Source of the DNA: Flavobacteriaceae bacterium
GTDB taxonomy: Bacteria; Bacteroidota; Bacteroidia; Flavobacteriales; Flavobacteriaceae
Assembly: GCA_018657955.1 (NCBI GenBank)
Contig: JABHWD010000014.1
Span: 1-64,000, forward strand
Direction of reading: 5' to 3'
Length of the DNA stretch: 64,000 nucleotides
Below the pieces are notes generated by a model. It saw only the letters and a program-made list of their open reading frames with translations. It was not told where the DNA came from and ran no database searches. Made by a program: the position numbers and the translations under genes. Position 1 is the first letter of the stretch. Every line of letters begins with the position of its first letter. Shown piece by piece: positions 61,090 to 64,000 of this stretch.

Positions 61090-62129
61090 TTTTTAGCTCC
61101 CCAACCTCTAGCTTTTAATTCAACAGATGATTCATCCCTTAAAATCAAATTACAGCCTGCTTTTTCTTCTTTTATATATCCAATGACAGTTAAATTTGGA
61201 TTTGCCTTAATTTTCGGATAATCCTTTTGTGATATGGTCATAAGTAATTCATAGTCTTCTCCACCGTTTAAGGCAATTGTAGTAGAATCAATTTTAAACT
61301 CTTCACAAGTTGAAATTAACTGGGGATCCATGGGTATTTTATTTTCATACAAGTCACAACCGACCTTACTTTGTTTACAGATATGTAATAGTTCGGAAGA
61401 TAAACCATCACTAATATCAATCATTGAAGTTGGTTTTACTTTTAAATCGGACAAAAGACGTATAATATCCTTTCTCGCTTCAGGTTTCAGTTGTCTTTCC
61501 ATCAGATAAGTATATTGATCCAAATCTGGCTGATTTTTTGGGTTTACTTTAAATACCTCTTTTTCTCTCTCCAAAACCTTCAAGCCCATAAATGCTGCTC
61601 CAATATCTCCAGTAACAACGATTAAATCATTGGCTTTTGCTCCATTTCTGTAAACTATATCAGATAAATTTGCCTCCCCAATAGCTGTTACAGAGATAGT
61701 AAGTCCTGAAACAGAAGAGGCTGTATCGCCTCCTATTAGGTCTAAATCATATTTTTTAGTAGCCAATTGAATCCCAGAGTATAATTCTTCAATTGCTTCA
61801 AGGGGGAACCTGTTAGAGATGGCAACAGAAACTGTGATATGTTTTGCATTGGCGTTCATGGCATATATATCAGAGATATTAACCATTACTGCTTTATATC
61901 CAAGGTGTTTTAAGGGCATATAGCTTAAATCAAAATGAACCCCTTCAATCAAGAAATCAGTAGATATTACTACCTTTTTAGACTTATAATCTAGTACAGC
62001 AGCATCATCCCCTATAGATGTTATGGTAGATTTATGCCTTATCTTCAAGTCTTTTGTAAGAATATCTATAAGATTAAACTCCCCAATATCCTCTAATTTT
62101 GTTGAACTTTTTTCCTTATTTTCTAACAT
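61086..62129 (-). CDS. thiL: Thiamine-monophosphate kinase
   Basis: A 347-residue ThiL that makes the active cofactor TPP from thiamine phosphate. Motifs are IGDDAAVLDY, STDFLIEGVHFD, GGDTASS, VVTGDIGAAFMGLKVLE and MIDISDGLSSELLHI, the last with the catalytic Asp pair. It fits with the TPP-controlled receptor at 29768-31975, which would import thiamine. Its stop shares a TTAA with the pepP stop. Confidence 0.95.
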   Translation of the reverse strand: MLENKEKSSTKLEDIGEFNLIDILTKDLKIRHKSTITSIGDDAAVLDYKSKKVVISTDFLIEGVHFDLSYMPLKHLGYKAVMVNISDIYAMNANAKHITVSVAISNRFPLEAIEELYSGIQLATKKYDLDLIGGDTASSVSGLTISVTAIGEANLSDIVYRNGAKANDLIVVTGDIGAAFMGLKVLEREKEVFKVNPKNQPDLDQYTYLMERQLKPEARKDIIRLLSDLKVKPTSMIDISDGLSSELLHICKQSKVGCDLYENKIPMDPQLISTCEEFKIDSTTIALNGGEDYELLMTISQKDYPKIKANPNLTVIGYIKEEKAGCNLILRDESSVELKARGWGAKN

Positions 62130-62217
62130 GGGCTCAAATTTACATTCTTTTTACTTAAAACATAGTTAATTATATGAGTAATAATCCTAAAAATGTTAAA
62201 AAAATATAGTTTAGTTG

Positions 62218-62225
62218 TATCTTTG
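62218..62225 (+). promoter_or_regulatory. Promoter -7 element (TAnnTTTG) for the suf operon
   Basis: TATCTTTG matches the Bacteroidetes -7 consensus. The predicted start near 62232 is 16 nt upstream of the GTG start of sufA and rules out the upstream TTG at 62215. The -33 element is not convincing. Confidence 0.55.
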
Positions 62226-62247
62226 TAGTCTAGTAAATTTTAATAGT

Positions 62248-62577
62248 GTGATTAGTATAACAAACATTGCCCGCAATCAGGTAATAAAATTAATGAAACA
62301 AGATGGCTATAGCCATGACGCTGACTTTGTAAGAGTTGGTGTAAACAGTGGTGGATGTTCAGGACTTTCATATGAATTAAAATTTGATAATAAGACAGGT
62401 GATGATGATAAAGTTTTTATGGATAATGAGATAAAAATAATTGTCGATAAAAAAAGTTTATTATACCTGGCAGGAACAACGCTAGAATATTCTGGAGGAT
62501 TAAATGGCAAAGGATTTATTTTTGTAAATCCAAATGCTAATAGAACGTGTGGATGTGGAGAAAGTTTTTCTTTATAA
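62248..62577 (+). CDS. sufA: A-type iron-sulfur carrier protein (HesB/IscA/SufA)
   Basis: A 109-residue protein with the three cluster-binding cysteines: one in GVNSGGCSGLSY and the pair in RTCGCGESFSL at the C-terminus. It hands Fe-S clusters to targets. The GTG at 62248 gives MISITNIARNQVIKLMKQDGY, the recalled start of homologues; the longer frame from 62215 begins before the promoter. sufB follows after 9 bp. Confidence 0.93.
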   Translation: MISITNIARNQVIKLMKQDGYSHDADFVRVGVNSGGCSGLSYELKFDNKTGDDDKVFMDNEIKIIVDKKSLLYLAGTTLEYSGGLNGKGFIFVNPNANRTCGCGESFSL

Positions 62578-62586
62578 TAAAATACT

Positions 62587-64000
62587 ATGAGTAAGTATAC
62601 AGAAGATGATTTAAAGAAAGAATTAGAAACCAAACAATACGAGTATGGTTTTTATACAGATATAGAATCTGACACGCTTCCCGTTGGGTTAAATGAAGAA
62701 GTCGTCATAGCAATATCCAAGAAAAAAGAAGAGCCATCTTGGATGACTGACTGGAGATTAGATGCCTTTAAAATTTGGAAACAGATGAAGGAGCCTAACT
62801 GGGCTAATGTTAAATATAAAAAGCCTGATTTTCAAAAGATTTCATATTACTCCGCTCCATCAAATAAACCAAAATATAATAGTCTAGACGAGGTTGATCC
62901 TGAATTACTTGCAACATTTAAAAAGCTAGGTATTTCTGTAGATGAGCAAAAGAAATTATCAGGAGTTGCTATGGACGTAGTTATCGATTCTGTTTCAGTT
63001 GCCACAACCTTTAAGGATACATTAAATGAAAGAGGGATAATATTCTGCTCTATTAATGAGGCAATAAAAACTCATCCTGAACTAGTAAAAAAATATATTG
63101 GATCCATTGTTCCAAAGACAGATAATTTTTATGCTGCCTTAAACTCAGCTGTATTTAGTGATGGTTCATTTTGTTATATTCCTAAAGGTGTAAAATGCCC
63201 AATGGAACTCTCAACATATTTTAGAATTAATGAAGCGGGAACAGGACAGTTTGAAAGAACATTGGTAGTGGCTGATAAAGGTAGTTTTGTAAGCTACCTA
63301 GAGGGATGCTCTGCGCCAAGTAGAGATGAAAATCAGTTGCATGCAGCGGTAGTTGAACTAATTGCACTAGATGATGCAGAGATAAAATATAGCACTGTTC
63401 AAAATTGGTATCCTGGGGATTCTAAAGGAAATGGAGGAGTTTATAATTTTGTTACTAAAAGAGGCTTATGTGAGAAAAATGCCAAAATCTCATGGACGCA
63501 AGTTGAAACCGGTAGCGCTGTTACATGGAAATACCCTTCATGCATCCTTAAAGGAGATAATGCAGTTGGAGAATTCTACTCAATAGCTGTCACGAATAAC
63601 TTCCAGCAAGCTGACACTGGTACAAAAATGATTCATTTAGGAAACAATACTAAATCTACAATTATTTCAAAAGGAATTTCTGCAGGAAAATCTCAAAATA
63701 GCTATAGGGGATTAGTACATATAAGCCCAAGGGCAAATAATGCCAGAAATTTCTCTCAGTGTGATAGCTTATTAATTGGAAATAAGTGCGGTGCACATAC
63801 ATTTCCATATATAGAAACTAAAAATAAATCTGCCCAAGTTGAACATGAGGCTACAACTAGTAAAATAGGTGAAGACCAAATTTTTTACTGCAACCAAAGA
63901 GGAATTGAAACAGAGAAAGCTATTGCACTAATAATAAATGGCTTTAGCAGAGAGGTGTTAAATAAATTGCCTATGGAATTTGCTGTTGAGGCTCAAAAGC
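62587..64000 (+). CDS. sufB: Fe-S cluster assembly protein SufB (truncated by the window end)
   Basis: An open frame of 471 codons that runs off the end; the full family length is about 480, so only the last few residues are missing. It begins [21 protein letters not shown] and contains [55 protein letters not shown] and [17 protein letters not shown], the SufB beta-helix, with [13 protein letters not shown] carrying a conserved Cys. SufB is the scaffold of the SUF machinery; sufC and sufD presumably follow. Confidence 0.96.
   Translation, partial: MSKYTEDDLKKELETKQYEYGFYTDIESDTLPVGLNEEVVIAISKKKEEPSWMTDWRLDAFKIWKQMKEPNWANVKYKKPDFQKISYYSAPSNKPKYNSLDEVDPELLATFKKLGISVDEQKKLSGVAMDVVIDSVSVATTFKDTLNERGIIFCSINEAIKTHPELVKKYIGSIVPKTDNFYAALNSAVFSDGSFCYIPKGVKCPMELSTYFRINEAGTGQFERTLVVADKGSFVSYLEGCSAPSRDENQLHAAVVELIALDDAEIKYSTVQNWYPGDSKGNGGVYNFVTKRGLCEKNAKISWTQVETGSAVTWKYPSCILKGDNAVGEFYSIAVTNNFQQADTGTKMIHLGNNTKSTIISKGISAGKSQNSYRGLVHISPRANNARNFSQCDSLLIGNKCGAHTFPYIETKNKSAQVEHEATTSKIGEDQIFYCNQRGIETEKAIALIINGFSREVLNKLPMEFAVEAQK

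Noticed and set aside
62215-62247. TTG start for sufA
   Set aside because: It precedes and overlaps the -7 promoter element; the GTG at 62248 matches the normal start of homologues.
62307-62633. 108-residue antisense frame over sufA
   Set aside because: Opposes a strongly conserved gene and runs into sufB; no start context.

Overview
This 64 kb window is an A+T-rich, densely packed piece of a bacterial chromosome, almost certainly from a marine member of Flavobacteriia (Bacteroidetes). The support is the gliding-motility pair gldE/gldD, a type IX secretion (T9SS) C-terminal sorting domain, families typical of the class (DUF4271, DUF4296, DUF3098, DUF3127), long C-terminal tails on ribosomal proteins S16 and L21, promoters of the form TTTG-N19-TAnnTTTG, and almost no Shine-Dalgarno sequences. 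Genes nearly touch, and five convergent pairs interlock their stop codons. No rRNA, tRNA, CRISPR array or intact mobile element was recognised.

Layout. 1-3.3 kb: end of rpsP, rimM, a Rieske oxygenase, glutaryl-CoA dehydrogenase and a 59-residue hypothetical. 3.3-8.5 kb (minus strand): an Fe-S cluster group (Mrp ATPase, NifU-like scaffold, ferredoxin-NADP reductase) preceded by trmB and an alkyltransferase-like protein, then a PhoR/PhoB-like two-component pair. 8.6-19.5 kb: a LuxE-like acyl-activating protein, tyrS, a DUF4296 lipoprotein, pyrC, a dolichyl-phosphate-mannose-synthase-like transferase, DUF4271, hemD, pckA, saccharopine dehydrogenase and a secreted SGNH esterase. 19.5-29.3 kb: leuS, the envelope group ftsX-DUF3098-uppP-truB, two tandem PPK2 polyphosphate kinases, DUF3127, an orphan histidine kinase, a HIT protein and greA. 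29.3-34.7 kb: a degenerate Rieske-fold lipoprotein, a TonB receptor under a TPP riboswitch, a NadR-like kinase, a PnuC-type transporter, a phosphopantetheinyl transferase, and rpmA/rplU. 34.9-45.7 kb: an M16 peptidase pair, an EamA transporter, gldD, gldE, ssb, mutY, an HU protein, a 30-residue basic peptide, RNase G and exonuclease III. 45.7-55.3 kb: a 1095-residue outer-membrane protein, a T9SS-exported protein, glyS and an Ig-like lipoprotein. 55.4-64 kb: a succinate dehydrogenase of the actinobacterial Sdh1 kind, a recombinase remnant with repeated sites, pepP, thiL, and the start of the suf operon (sufA, sufB).

Themes. Thiamine appears twice: the riboswitch-controlled receptor and thiL. 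Fe-S chemistry recurs in Mrp/Nfu, suf, Sdh and the Rieske proteins. Lysine degradation may link saccharopine dehydrogenase with glutaryl-CoA dehydrogenase. The most unusual items are the Sdh1-like complex with a Cys/His-rich membrane anchor, a terminator-like hairpin at the predicted start of the greA transcript, a DUF3127 protein that ends in the same DDLPF tail as SSB, a 19-bp perfect inverted repeat between divergent genes, and the TGTAACAC site cluster next to a truncated integrase.
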